A stretch of 64,000 nucleotides of DNA from an uncultured SAR116 cluster alpha proteobacterium (GCA_902618025.1 CACMYY010000005.1:1-64000); one strand, 5' to 3'. Shown: positions 25,455-34,147, counted from the first letter of the stretch. Numbers and translations: made by a program. The notes: a model not told the origin generated them from the letters alone.

Positions 25455-25478
25455 AAAAAAAACCGCATCAAGATGCGG
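25455..25478 (-). terminator. rho-independent terminator between dctM and dehydrogenase genes
   Basis: A hairpin with seven-base arms CCGCATC/GATGCGG (25463-25469 and 25472-25478) and a two-base loop. On the minus strand it is followed directly by a run of eight T residues. It lies 12 bases before the start codon of the dehydrogenase gene, so it probably reduces rather than abolishes read-through into the enzyme genes. Confidence 0.75.
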
Positions 25479-25491
25479 CTTTTGTTAATTT

Positions 25492-26883
25492 CTATATTAG
25501 TCGTGGCAGCCACAATGCCATTTCTGGTTGATATATAACGAAGCCAAGACCTATTAACTGTATAATAACAAAAGGTATAACACCTCTATAAATACTTAAT
25601 GTAGCAACTTCAGGAGGAGCAACTCCCTTTAAGTAAAATAGGGCAAAACCAAATGGTGGTGTAAGAAATGAAGTTTGAAGGTTAATCGCCATCAAGACTA
25701 AAAACCACACCATAGTTTCTTTACGACCGTCAAGGCCAGTTAATTGTGAAACATGATCACCAAAATCTAGTAGAACCACAAGTGGAGCGAATATTGGAAG
25801 AATAATTAATGTGATTTCAACCCAATCTAGGAAAAATCCAAGTAAAAATGTCATTCCCATTAAAAGAAATAATAAACCCCAAGATCCAAGGCCAGCCTTT
25901 TCGATAAGCTCCTCTACAATATAGTCTCCACCAAGTGATCTAAACACATACGCGAAACATGTAGCACTTAAAATGATCATAAAGACCATAGAAATAGTAA
26001 GACCAGAGGAATGCAAAACACTCCTTAACATAGGTATAGTGAATTTATTTCCAATTATAGCTAATATAGTTGCTCCAAAAGCTCCAACTGCACCAGCTTC
26101 ACTAGGTGTTGCCCATCCAAGCAAAATTGAACCCTTGATAAGTACAATTAATGCAACTGGAGGTAGAAATGCCTTTAAGACCATTTGGGGTAATTTACCC
26201 TTTTCATATTCCAAATCACCTTCTTTTAGGGCTGGTGCAACATTTCGGTCAATAGAACACCACACAAAAATAAACACTAAATACATTAAAGCTAATGTTA
26301 ATCCAGGAATAACTGCTCCCATGAACAAGTTTCCGACAGAAACCTGCATAATGTCAGCCATAATAATCAACATGATGCTTGGTGGAATAAGTATTCCTAA
26401 AGTACCTGATGCAGCAATTACTCCAGTAGAAAGTGCATGACTATATTTATTTTTTAACATTGTAGGTAATGCTAGTGCCGTCATCATAGTAACTGAAGCA
26501 CCTATGATACCAGTCATAGCTGCCAAAACCGTACCCATAACTGTCACAGACATAGCCAAACCACCAGGAACTTTTCTAAGTAAAATCTGTGTTGTTCTTA
26601 ATAAGTCATTAGCAATACCACTTCTTTCCATCATGGTTCCCATAAAAACAAAGCTTGGTATGGCAACTAATATTAGGTTTTCTGCAGAAAACCCCCACAT
26701 TCGAGGAACAAAGTTAAAAAATTCTGCAATTTTGAAAACGCCAAATAGATAACCTATAAATCCGTAAGTTATAGCGACACCACCAAGTATGAAACCAACA
26801 GGATATCCAATAAATAAAAGTACACCCATCGTAAGGAACATAAAAATTGGGAGATATTCTATGATAATATCAACAAAATCCAT
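25492..26883 (-). CDS. dctM: TRAP transporter large permease subunit
   Basis: The sodium-coupled transport subunit of a TRAP importer, 463 residues and about 12 to 13 membrane segments. It shows the family motifs: IGYPVGFILGG near the start, NLILVAIPSFVFMGTMMERSG, and IPPSIMLIIMADIMQVSVG. A C-terminal region includes LDWVEITLIILPIFAPLV and SFLTPPFGFALFYLKG. It lies nine bases after an unusual extra membrane-protein gene and is followed by a terminator hairpin. With DctP and DctQ it forms the uptake system of this operon. Confidence 0.93.
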   Translation of the reverse strand: MDFVDIIIEYLPIFMFLTMGVLLFIGYPVGFILGGVAITYGFIGYLFGVFKIAEFFNFVPRMWGFSAENLILVAIPSFVFMGTMMERSGIANDLLRTTQILLRKVPGGLAMSVTVMGTVLAAMTGIIGASVTMMTALALPTMLKNKYSHALSTGVIAASGTLGILIPPSIMLIIMADIMQVSVGNLFMGAVIPGLTLALMYLVFIFVWCSIDRNVAPALKEGDLEYEKGKLPQMVLKAFLPPVALIVLIKGSILLGWATPSEAGAVGAFGATILAIIGNKFTIPMLRSVLHSSGLTISMVFMIILSATCFAYVFRSLGGDYIVEELIEKAGLGSWGLLFLLMGMTFLLGFFLDWVEITLIILPIFAPLVVLLDFGDHVSQLTGLDGRKETMVWFLVLMAINLQTSFLTPPFGFALFYLKGVAPPEVATLSIYRGVIPFVIIQLIGLGFVIYQPEMALWLPRLI

Positions 26884-26891
26884 AATTGCAC

Positions 26892-27368
26892 CTATGCTTT
26901 CTCTTTTTTAAAATTATAATTTTTATATTCTCCAGTATATCTTTGCCAAGCAACTATCCTTGAAATTCTCCAGCCATATTTAAGCGAAAGAAAAAGTAAA
27001 CAAACAAAAATAGTCATAGTTAATAAAGATGATTTCTTTATAATCGCTTCGTAGAAGCAGAATAATACTATAACTGACGGAGCTGAAGAAATTATATAAG
27101 ATGAAAATAATTCATAATTTCTTATAACACTAAATATCGAATAAATAACTGAAACTGAAGCAAATAACCAGATATAGTAAATCAAATTATTACCTTCAAA
27201 TAATGATAACATCGCAGCTAACCCAATAATTCCATAAATAGTTCCTACAAACACTCCGTAAGCAGTCAACTCATATTGAGATTGGGCCAAACTTAGTTCC
27301 TTAGCTTCAGTTAAGTATGGTGTTTTTTGTTTATCAAAAATATAGCCTGGAACTTTTGAAAACCACAT
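26892..27368 (-). CDS. four-helix membrane protein of unknown function inside TRAP operon
   Basis: A 158-residue protein not recognised as a known family. It has a soluble N-terminal 30 residues and four hydrophobic segments (about 35-55, 62-80, 86-108 and 112-131), then a basic C-terminus rich in lysine and tyrosine. It sits between dctQ and dctM, nine bases before dctM, a position normally occupied by nothing. The layout suggests a dedicated accessory subunit of this TRAP transporter, but I see no motif that shows how it works. Confidence 0.65.
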   Translation of the reverse strand: MWFSKVPGYIFDKQKTPYLTEAKELSLAQSQYELTAYGVFVGTIYGIIGLAAMLSLFEGNNLIYYIWLFASVSVIYSIFSVIRNYELFSSYIISSAPSVIVLFCFYEAIIKKSSLLTMTIFVCLLFLSLKYGWRISRIVAWQRYTGEYKNYNFKKEKA

Positions 27369-27408
27369 TGTTTATCTCGTAGAAATCTTAGTAAACGATT
27401 TTTTAATC

Positions 27409-28020
27409 TTATTTACTTTTATCATAATCAAGTACCATAAGATCAAGTTTCTTTTTATTATCGCCCCATATAACAGCGATTAATTGTATCATAACTGACA
27501 TTCCACCCAAGAATAAAAAGAAATACCCAATGGGCAAAAATGTTTTTATAATCCATCTATTACTTAAACCAACTAATGATGCGGATACTTCCTTAATAAT
27601 GTATGAATCTACCATATAAATCCAAGAAAAATATACACAAATAAGTGTGAATGGTAGCATAAAGAATATATTACCATAAAATTCAACTTTCGCCTTTGAT
27701 TGAAAGTTAAAATTTTCTCTTAGAAAATCAACTCTTACATGCCTATTGTGAGTGTATCCATAACCCAAAACCAAACAAAAAACTACTGTGTGAAGGTGCC
27801 ATTCCATTTCTTGCATTAGAGTAGATTCAAAGAAAGAGCCAAAATTAGCTACCATCCAAATTTGTATCCAAACTAATTTTCTAGCAACAACATCCCACAT
27901 TGTAATTATTACTAAAGGTACTAATAGCCATGTACTAGCTCGTCCAACTCTATTCACAATCTCACGAAGTTTTTCGCTAACTGAAATTAGACCTTCCATA
28001 TTTTGCTCGGTAAGTGCCAT
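27409..28020 (-). CDS. dctQ: TRAP transporter small permease subunit
   Basis: The small membrane subunit of the TRAP importer, 203 residues, with four hydrophobic segments. The family signature regions are TWLLVPLVIITMWDVVARK near the N-terminus, then EMEWHLHTVVFCLVLGYGYTHNRHVRVDF, matching the conserved DctQ tryptophan-histidine and arginine-valine-aspartate motifs. An extended N-terminal region of about 30 residues precedes the first helix. It pairs with DctM to form the transport domain. A terminator-like hairpin lies between it and dctP. Confidence 0.9.
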   Translation of the reverse strand: MALTEQNMEGLISVSEKLREIVNRVGRASTWLLVPLVIITMWDVVARKLVWIQIWMVANFGSFFESTLMQEMEWHLHTVVFCLVLGYGYTHNRHVRVDFLRENFNFQSKAKVEFYGNIFFMLPFTLICVYFSWIYMVDSYIIKEVSASLVGLSNRWIIKTFLPIGYFFLFLGGMSVMIQLIAVIWGDNKKKLDLMVLDYDKSK

Positions 28021-28094
28021 TATTTCCCCCCAGAAAAGTAGAACTATAGTAATTTTAATTAACTTATTAGATACAAAATTTCAATTTATTTATC

Positions 28095-28135
28095 AAAAAA
28101 AAAGTACACTTGTTATATGAAATAACAAGTGTACT
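28095..28135 (-). terminator. strong hairpin with T-run after dctP
   Basis: A perfect 14-base stem (arms 28103-28116 and 28122-28135) with a five-base loop. On the minus strand it is followed by a run of nine T residues, a textbook rho-independent terminator. It begins about 19 bases after the dctP stop and lies before dctQ. It should limit read-through so that the binding protein is made in excess over the membrane subunits. Confidence 0.88.
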
Positions 28136-28153
28136 CAAAATTAAATTGTTTTA

Positions 28154-29212
28154 TTAATATTTTTTAGCTTTTAGATAAGCTCTTGATGACCAAATGCTAT
28201 AGTCCTCTCTGAACTTGTTGTAGCTAGCAGTAATTTCTTTGAAAAGAGGGTCAGAAGCTGATTTCTCTTCAACAACAGCATCCCAAGCTTTTTTAAACTT
28301 AGAAATTTCTGAATCAGGCCATGTTACGAAAGTAACCCCTTTTTTCTCTAACTCTGCCATAGCAGGAACCTGCTTAGCATCAGATCTAACTAAAGCCCAC
28401 CACATTGTATCACGACATGCTGTGTTAATAACTGCTTGTTGTGTTTTGGTTAGGCCACCCCATCCTTTAGTGCTCATTAGTAGTTCACCGATTGATGTTT
28501 GCTGATGCCAACCTGGGAAATAGTTAAACTTTGCTAATTGATAGAAGCCATAACTTAAGTCGTGTGTAGGCATAGAAAATTCTGTTGCGTCAATAACACC
28601 TTTTTCTAAAGCAGGATAAATATCTCCACCTGCAAGTAACTGTGTTGACACACCTAATTTACTCATAACCATAGCACCAAGACCGAAGAAACGCATTTTC
28701 ATACCTTTCAATTCTTCAACATTGTTGATTTTCTTTCTAAACCAACCTGATGTCTCAGGAGCGTGAGTTAAGCAGTTCAGAGCTTTAAGGCCATACTCGC
28801 CATAAATTCTATCTTTTAACTGCTGACCTCCACCATATTCCATCCAACCATGGTACTCACTAGCACCTGGACCAAAAGGAACGGCTGTGAAGTAAGAAAC
28901 TGCAGGAATTTTACCAGCATGGTATCCAGGTGTTGTGTAACCTGCATCTACTGATCCATTCTTAACAGCATCCCAAACTTCTAATGAAGGTACAAGAGCG
29001 TTTGGCTCGTGAAATCTCAACTGGACGTCGCCACCTGAAATTGACTTAACTTTGTTGGAAAAATAAACAGCAGCTTCACCGTTAATTGCAACCTGGCTAC
29101 CCCAAGTACTTTGCATTTTCCAACGTAGCTTGTCAGCATTTGCTGAAACAGCTACTAAACTAGTTGCAGCTAAAGCTACAGCGCCTACAAATAGGCTTGA
29201 TTTGAATTTCAT
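28154..29212 (-). CDS. dctP: TRAP transporter substrate-binding protein, TakP-like
   Basis: Periplasmic binding protein of the TRAP importer, 352 residues. It has a signal peptide (about 1-26, cleavage after ASANA). The mature part begins DKLRWKMQSTWGS, and the WFRKKINNVEELKGMKMRFFG segment carries the TRAP family arginine that clamps a carboxylate. The AGGDIYPALEKGVIDATEFSMPTHD region is typical of the TakP (2-oxoacid) branch. A strong GGGAGGA site lies six bases upstream of the ATG. The ligand is a carboxylate, possibly a 2-oxo or 3-hydroxy acid; this is inference. Confidence 0.92.
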   Translation of the reverse strand: MKFKSSLFVGAVALAATSLVAVSANADKLRWKMQSTWGSQVAINGEAAVYFSNKVKSISGGDVQLRFHEPNALVPSLEVWDAVKNGSVDAGYTTPGYHAGKIPAVSYFTAVPFGPGASEYHGWMEYGGGQQLKDRIYGEYGLKALNCLTHAPETSGWFRKKINNVEELKGMKMRFFGLGAMVMSKLGVSTQLLAGGDIYPALEKGVIDATEFSMPTHDLSYGFYQLAKFNYFPGWHQQTSIGELLMSTKGWGGLTKTQQAVINTACRDTMWWALVRSDAKQVPAMAELEKKGVTFVTWPDSEISKFKKAWDAVVEEKSASDPLFKEITASYNKFREDYSIWSSRAYLKAKKY

Positions 29213-29574
29213 GAAATTCCTCCCTAGTATTGTAAATAGGCTTTATGAAATGATTTAATACATTTAAAAGCCAAATTAAAAGAAACATTTGTTTCTTACC
29301 TGATTCGTATCTTTCTTAATTATTTCGATAAAGGCAAGAAAAAACTTATAAAATTTCAATTATTTTTTTTTGCTTGACAGACTTTATTTTTAATTTGCCT
29401 AATTTATGGTCTATAACTTTTATAATGTAGATTTTGATTAGATTTTACACATATATAATTTTGTTATGACTAAACTTTTTTAGTTCAATAAAACTAGAAA
29501 ATATATTTTCAAGTCGTTGATTCTTCGAATTTTTTTATAAAGACTAAAATTTTGGTTGTAATTTTATTTTTGAT
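29213..29574. other. non-coding gap, probable dctP promoter and leader
   Basis: No ORF or RNA gene is visible in these 362 bases between the uronate dehydrogenase stop and the dctP start. The part near dctP holds the ribosome-binding site and an 18-base palindrome. Nearer the middle there is a 14-base AT-rich palindrome within TAGAAAATATATTTTCAAG (about 29495-29515). I could not identify a convincing sigma-70 promoter on the minus strand. The length is unusual for this compact DNA and fits a regulated promoter. Confidence 0.4.
29280..29297. promoter_or_regulatory. palindrome upstream of dctP, candidate operator
   Basis: The perfect inverted repeat AAGAAACA-TT-TGTTTCTT lies 68 bases upstream of the dctP start codon. 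Its size and symmetry fit a dimeric repressor site such as a GntR-type operator, and the position fits control of the TRAP operon. No regulator gene is encoded nearby. A weak hairpin in the leader RNA is the alternative. Confidence 0.45.
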
Positions 29575-30384
29575 CTAATCATCAAAGTGCCCTGACGAAG
29601 CAAAATACCCACCATGAGTTGTTACAAGAGGATCTGTCGAATCAATGAACCCATCTTTTTTTTCAATTAAACTTCTAAAATCTTCTCCATTATCTTTTGG
29701 TTTATAAGCAATATGTTTTGCATATTTATTATCGATTAGTACCGAATCGTTATTTGATACTCCAAAAATGATAGAGTGTTGTACATTAGCGCTATTTATA
29801 CACGCAATAATAAGATGCCTCAAATCGTCATAACTGAGCCATGTAGATAAAATCCTGTGATCTTTAGGCTCTGCTAAACATGAATATATCCTTACTGATA
29901 CAGTTTCTATTTTATATTTATCCCAATAATATTGAGCCAAGGATTCTCCAAAAACTTTTGATAATCCATAATTACTATCAGGTCGAGGTGGAACTTTACT
30001 ATCAATGATCTCTGACCTTGGATAGAACCCAACAGTATGAACTGAACTCGCCCATATTACCCTTTTGACATTATTTTTTCTGCAACCCTCATACAAGTTA
30101 TACATACCTATTATATTAGAGTTCAAAACGTTACTCCATGAACCTTCTATACTTTGTCCACCCATATGAACTACACAATCAGTATTTTTTGTTAAGTCTA
30201 TCATTGCTTCTGCAGATGAGAGATCTGCTTGATTTACTACTTCATTTTCAAACTTTTTGAATAATTTTTCTTTATCTGAGATTTTCAAAAGATTGCAATT
30301 TTTTGATAATATTTTTCTTAGCTGTTCACCTAAGGCACCAGCTGCTCCAGTTAATAAAATATTATTATATTTATATTTTGACAT
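29575..30384 (-). CDS. udh: uronate dehydrogenase
   Basis: An extended SDR of 269 residues matching uronate dehydrogenase, which oxidises D-glucuronate or D-galacturonate with NAD to the aldaric acid lactone. Nucleotide motif TGAAGALG lies at 12-19. NLYEGCRKNNVKRVIWASSVHTVGFYPR and YGLSKVFGE, with Y139 and K143, are nearly the family text. RIYSCLAEPKDHRILSTWLSYDDL follows, and this region distinguishes Udh from other epimerases. The last 80 residues, including AYKPKDNGEDFR, also fit. It heads a mixed sugar-acid region. The similarity is by eye, from remembered family sequences. Confidence 0.87.
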   Translation of the reverse strand: MSKYKYNNILLTGAAGALGEQLRKILSKNCNLLKISDKEKLFKKFENEVVNQADLSSAEAMIDLTKNTDCVVHMGGQSIEGSWSNVLNSNIIGMYNLYEGCRKNNVKRVIWASSVHTVGFYPRSEIIDSKVPPRPDSNYGLSKVFGESLAQYYWDKYKIETVSVRIYSCLAEPKDHRILSTWLSYDDLRHLIIACINSANVQHSIIFGVSNNDSVLIDNKYAKHIAYKPKDNGEDFRSLIEKKDGFIDSTDPLVTTHGGYFASSGHFDD

Positions 30385-30394
30385 TTCCTACTCC

Positions 30395-31276
30395 CTAACT
30401 TCTTTGACTTTTTATATATTCTCTCCAAAAAGTAAATAAACCTGCTGCAATGACAATTAATGATCCAATGACTGTTTCACTCTCCAAATTTTCATTAAAT
30501 ATTAATACACCAATTATAGAAACAAAAACTAACTGTAGATATGTAAATGGTTGCAATATTGAAGCCTCACTATGTTTGAAAGCATTTATCATCAAAAAAT
30601 GCCCTCCAGCTCCAAGCATGCAAACTAATAACAACCATATCCAATGCGAGTTATCAACCGGCGAATAAAAGAAAGGACCTACAGAACCTAATATTACAAA
30701 TCCTGTAATACCAGTATAAAATAGACTAGTGTCAGGACTATCTTCACTAGAAACATATCTTGTTAAAATTTGATAGATAGCGAATGCAATGGCACATCCC
30801 AGAGCTATTAGAGATAAAGGATCAAAAACTTTGGTGCCAGGTCGAAGCATAATTAAAATACCTAAGAAACCAATGAATATTGCGCTCCACCTTCTCCACC
30901 CTACTTTTTCACCTAAAAAAAACACTGACAAAGCTGCGACTATTAGAGGACCACTTGCAAAAATGGCATGTGTCTCAATAAGTCCTATTTTAAAAAAAAG
31001 ATAGTGAGCAAAACACATTTCTAAAGCAAGAATTGTTCCTCTTAATATTTGAATGAGCTTAAACTTGCTCTTTGAAACAAGAATAACACTTTTATTTCCT
31101 GTACTGTTAATTGATAATACAAATAGAAATAGGAAGAAATATCGAAACATATTAATTGCTATTACATTATAGTAGTCTGTTAGATATCTTGTAACACCGT
31201 CCATTACTGACAAACATGATACAGCAGCGATTATAAATAATATACCTTTAGCATTTGAAGAAATATTTACAGGCAT
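30395..31276 (-). CDS. DMT superfamily (EamA) transporter
   Basis: A 293-residue membrane protein with ten hydrophobic segments arranged as two five-helix EamA repeats, typical of the drug/metabolite transporter superfamily. The first half includes GVTRYLTDYYNVIAINMFRY; the repeat boundary is near FIGFLGILIMLRPG, a hallmark of EamA proteins. It lies 10 bases upstream of udh in the same direction and 23 bases after the epimerase gene. Substrates of such exporters include amino acids and metabolites; none can be inferred here. Confidence 0.85.
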   Translation of the reverse strand: MPVNISSNAKGILFIIAAVSCLSVMDGVTRYLTDYYNVIAINMFRYFFLFLFVLSINSTGNKSVILVSKSKFKLIQILRGTILALEMCFAHYLFFKIGLIETHAIFASGPLIVAALSVFFLGEKVGWRRWSAIFIGFLGILIMLRPGTKVFDPLSLIALGCAIAFAIYQILTRYVSSEDSPDTSLFYTGITGFVILGSVGPFFYSPVDNSHWIWLLLVCMLGAGGHFLMINAFKHSEASILQPFTYLQLVFVSIIGVLIFNENLESETVIGSLIVIAAGLFTFWREYIKSQRS

Positions 31277-31299
31277 AATTTATTTTTTCTTTCTAAGTC

Positions 31300-32184
31300 T
31301 CAATAAAATTCGATTGTCCTTTTAATACCATCTTCAAGAGAAGTATACTTGAATTTTTTAAATATATTAGAAGGCTCATTTCCTCGTATTTCGTCTACCA
31401 TACTTAATGTATTGCCTTTGATTCCTATATTCGCCAGCGGTATGTTTTTTTTAATTAAATTTATGAAATCTTTAACATCAGCCGTTATTCCATTTACATT
31501 AAAAGTTAATGCGCCTGAAAAAATTTGAGATATTGACATTTCAACTAAATCCACAACGTCTTGAACATAAACAAAACCAGCCTTGCCTGAAAAGTTAACA
31601 TTATAACTATCTCCTTGTTTTGCTGCCTTACAGGCTAAAGTTACCCCAGCAGTTCCCCCAACTTCTCTTCCTGGCCCATAAATTACATATGGCCTAATTC
31701 CAACACTTGAAATACCAGCTTCATTAAAATACGCCCTTGCAACCCCCTCAACCGCTAACTTATATGCACCGTAATGGGTTTCTGGAAATGGGTAATAATG
31801 ATCTTTTCCCCCAAAAACACCTGCACTGCTTGTATAAACTAAAAACTTAATATTATTTTTTTTCAAAGCTTCAAAAACATTAATTGAGCCGAGGAGATTT
31901 ACTTGGGCGCCTAAAATAGGATTTGAACTACAGTCTGGGGTCATTAACCCAGCCAAATTTATAACATGGTCTATATTATTTGTTGCTTCTTGCACCTGAT
32001 CATAATTTGTTATGTCACCATCTATAAATTTAATTTTATCAATATCCTCACCAATAACATAGCTGAGCAACTCTTTTTGGATTTTTAAGTCAAAAATTGA
32101 AACGCTATAACCCTTTTTTAGAAAGGTTCTTACTATCCAACTTCCTAAAAATCCACATCCTCCAAAAATGATAATTTTTCCCAT
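31300..32184 (-). CDS. NAD-dependent epimerase/dehydratase
   Basis: An extended SDR of 294 residues. The cofactor motif is GGCGFLG (8-14), the aspartate after the second strand (FDLK) favours NAD, NLAGLM follows, and the catalytic Y138-x3-K142 pair lies in HYGAYK. The pattern resembles nucleotide-sugar 4-epimerases and the aldonate or uronate oxidoreductases related to them, but the substrate is open. The start codon immediately follows the stop of the esterase gene. The context (uronate dehydrogenase, aldolase) points to sugar acids. Confidence 0.85.
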   Translation of the reverse strand: MGKIIIFGGCGFLGSWIVRTFLKKGYSVSIFDLKIQKELLSYVIGEDIDKIKFIDGDITNYDQVQEATNNIDHVINLAGLMTPDCSSNPILGAQVNLLGSINVFEALKKNNIKFLVYTSSAGVFGGKDHYYPFPETHYGAYKLAVEGVARAYFNEAGISSVGIRPYVIYGPGREVGGTAGVTLACKAAKQGDSYNVNFSGKAGFVYVQDVVDLVEMSISQIFSGALTFNVNGITADVKDFINLIKKNIPLANIGIKGNTLSMVDEIRGNEPSNIFKKFKYTSLEDGIKRTIEFY

Positions 32185-33159
32185 TTAAACTCTCTTTTTA
32201 AATACCATTGAGTTAGCAGCTTTGCCTATTTCTTTAATACATTCTGCAGCTTTAGGAAAATGTACAGAATTCGACAAAAAACCGTGTATCTGACCGGGAT
32301 ATAATTTGTAAGTCACTTTATTACCAAAGCTTTTTAATCTATTTGTATAAGCCATTCCTTCATCCACCAAAGGATCCAACCCAGCCGCAAATATAAATGT
32401 TTCAGGTAAATTATATAGATCCTTAGCAAAAAGCGGTGAAGCTTCCCAGTTAACTGCATCATTAATTGAATTAAGGTAATGTTTAACGAAATAGTCCATA
32501 GTATCAAAAGTTAAAGTCATACCTTCTAGAAAAATATCCATAGATCTCATTGTTAAAGTTAGATCTACACAAGGATATACCAATATCTGGCCCCTTATAG
32601 GAATTACCTTTTTGTCCCTTGAGTTAATAGCCAAAACAGTTGCTAAATTACCACCAGCGCTATCTCCACATACGAAGATATTTTCAAGATCAATAGAAAA
32701 GTCTTTTTCAAAATTTACAAGACTATTAAGAACATCCTTAACCTCTTCTACTGCATAGGGGAACTTATGTTCTGGAGACAAACTATAATCCACAGCCATA
32801 ACAATCATTTGAGACTCTAGGCATATTGATCTGCAGGTAAAGTCATGAGTATCCAAATCCCCCATTACGAAACCACCTCCATGAAAAAATACTATAATTG
32901 GAATTTTAGTTTTTTTATTAAAATCATTTGGAAAATAAAATCTTAATTTAACATCTTTGTTAAATTGGTTTTTCATTTTTAAATTTTCTGAATTATAAAT
33001 TTTTGGAGGTGTTAAATTATCTTCTCTTAACTGTCTCAAACGTTCAGTTCTTAATTCTACAGGATCTAATAAATGATGTAATTTTGAATTACTTTTAATA
33101 CGATTTTTTAAAAAAATATCAGTTTCTTTATCAATTATCATTGATTTATGTATTCCCAT
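32185..33159 (-). CDS. hormone-sensitive-lipase-family esterase/hydrolase
   Basis: A 324-residue alpha/beta hydrolase of the HSL (family IV) type. HGGGF (93-97) forms the oxyanion hole, the nucleophile is S167 in CGDSAGGN, and the acid is likely the aspartate in AAGLDPLVDEG. The histidine is in PGQIHGFL. YSLSPEHKFPYAVEEV is the canonical stretch after the oxyanion motif. It is divergent from the DapA-family gene, with 87 bases between. It could open lactones or cleave ester substrates of the sugar-acid genes next to it; that is inference. Confidence 0.87.
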   Translation of the reverse strand: MGIHKSMIIDKETDIFLKNRIKSNSKLHHLLDPVELRTERLRQLREDNLTPPKIYNSENLKMKNQFNKDVKLRFYFPNDFNKKTKIPIIVFFHGGGFVMGDLDTHDFTCRSICLESQMIVMAVDYSLSPEHKFPYAVEEVKDVLNSLVNFEKDFSIDLENIFVCGDSAGGNLATVLAINSRDKKVIPIRGQILVYPCVDLTLTMRSMDIFLEGMTLTFDTMDYFVKHYLNSINDAVNWEASPLFAKDLYNLPETFIFAAGLDPLVDEGMAYTNRLKSFGNKVTYKLYPGQIHGFLSNSVHFPKAAECIKEIGKAANSMVFKKRV

Positions 33160-33246
33160 ACTGACTTATTTTGTTCTTTTAGCTTTATATTTTTAATAAA
33201 GTTTATTTATAATAAAAAATCTAGTGAATTTTTATAGGAGAAAACC

Positions 33247-34131
33247 ATGACTGCATTAAAAGGAATTATTGCACCTTTTACAACTCCATTTAAGGTAAAT
33301 GGAGAAATTGATCTTGCTTTGATAAAGCCACAAGTGGATTGGTTAATTGAAAATGGTGTTCATGGTTTAGCTGCTGGAGGTAGCACAGGTGAAGGTCATG
33401 CTTTAAGCAGAGATGAGTATTTATCCCTAATGACAGAAACTGCTTCATCTTTAAATGGCAGGGTACCTTTAGTTGCTGGTATTATTGCTAATTCGACTTC
33501 TGAAGTAATTGAAAGAGGAAAGTCAGTAAAGTCTCTTAACGTTGAAGCTCTTCAAATAACACCACCAAGTTATTTGTTTAGGCCTGATGATGATGCAATT
33601 GTAAGACATTTTAGTGAGATACATAATGAATGCCGAATACCAATATTAATTTATAATGTTGTGCCTTGGTGCTATTTATCACCTGATTTACTATTGAGAA
33701 TTATGGATGAAGTCCCAGGAGTTTTAGGTGTAAAACAAAGCGCTGGTGATATGAAACTTTTTGCTGACCTTATTAGAAGAGCAAAACCTAAAAATATGAT
33801 TTTTAGTGCCGTTGATGCACTGCTTTACTTATCATACAAATTGGGAGCACCGGGATCAATTGCAGCAATTTTAACTGCCGCCCCAGGTCCTTCCGTTAAA
33901 TTATGGGATGCTGTAATTGATCAAGATTGGGAAACTGCAAGGGATCTTCATGAAAAACTAATGCCTTTATGGGATGCAATAGGCTTAGATAATATGCCAT
34001 CTCTGTGTAAATATGCTCAAAGTTTACAGGGTCTTGAAAGTGGTTTTGCCAGAAGACCAACCTCTCCTGCAACCGACAATCAGAAAGAAAAAGTGAAGGA
34101 TGCCCTAATTAATCTAGACCTTGTGAAATAA
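33247..34131 (+). CDS. dihydrodipicolinate synthase-family (class I) aldolase/dehydratase
   Basis: A 294-residue TIM-barrel Schiff-base enzyme. GGSTGEG carries the threonine pair of the family, the tyrosine is in ILIYNVVP, and the Schiff-base lysine lies in VLGVKQSAGD. The length equals DapA, but the carboxylate-binding arginine of true dihydrodipicolinate synthase is not obvious. The enzyme therefore probably acts on sugar acids or 2-keto-acids, e.g. 2-keto-3-deoxy-sugar acids. The neighbouring uronate dehydrogenase supports this. A strong AGGAGAAAACC site precedes the ATG. Confidence 0.82.
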   Translation: MTALKGIIAPFTTPFKVNGEIDLALIKPQVDWLIENGVHGLAAGGSTGEGHALSRDEYLSLMTETASSLNGRVPLVAGIIANSTSEVIERGKSVKSLNVEALQITPPSYLFRPDDDAIVRHFSEIHNECRIPILIYNVVPWCYLSPDLLLRIMDEVPGVLGVKQSAGDMKLFADLIRRAKPKNMIFSAVDALLYLSYKLGAPGSIAAILTAAPGPSVKLWDAVIDQDWETARDLHEKLMPLWDAIGLDNMPSLCKYAQSLQGLESGFARRPTSPATDNQKEKVKDALINLDLVK

Positions 34132-34147
34132 GAATAAGAGGATCAAA

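Noticed and set aside
26504-26752. Opposite-strand ORFs in dctM, tauE, pyk and other membrane or enzyme genes
   Set aside because: These frames translate into low-complexity, family-less sequences lying wholly inside well-supported genes, and lack ribosome-binding sites.
29380-29410. A TTGACA on the plus strand in the 29.2-29.6 kb gap as a promoter
   Set aside because: No acceptable -10 element at 16-18 bases and no plus-strand gene or RNA downstream; the flanking genes are both on the minus strand.
33247-34131. Calling the DapA-family gene dapA or 5-keto-4-deoxyglucarate dehydratase
   Set aside because: It shares the Schiff-base lysine and tyrosine with all family members, but I could not identify the arginine specific to DapA nor the sequence hallmarks of the glucarate dehydratase.
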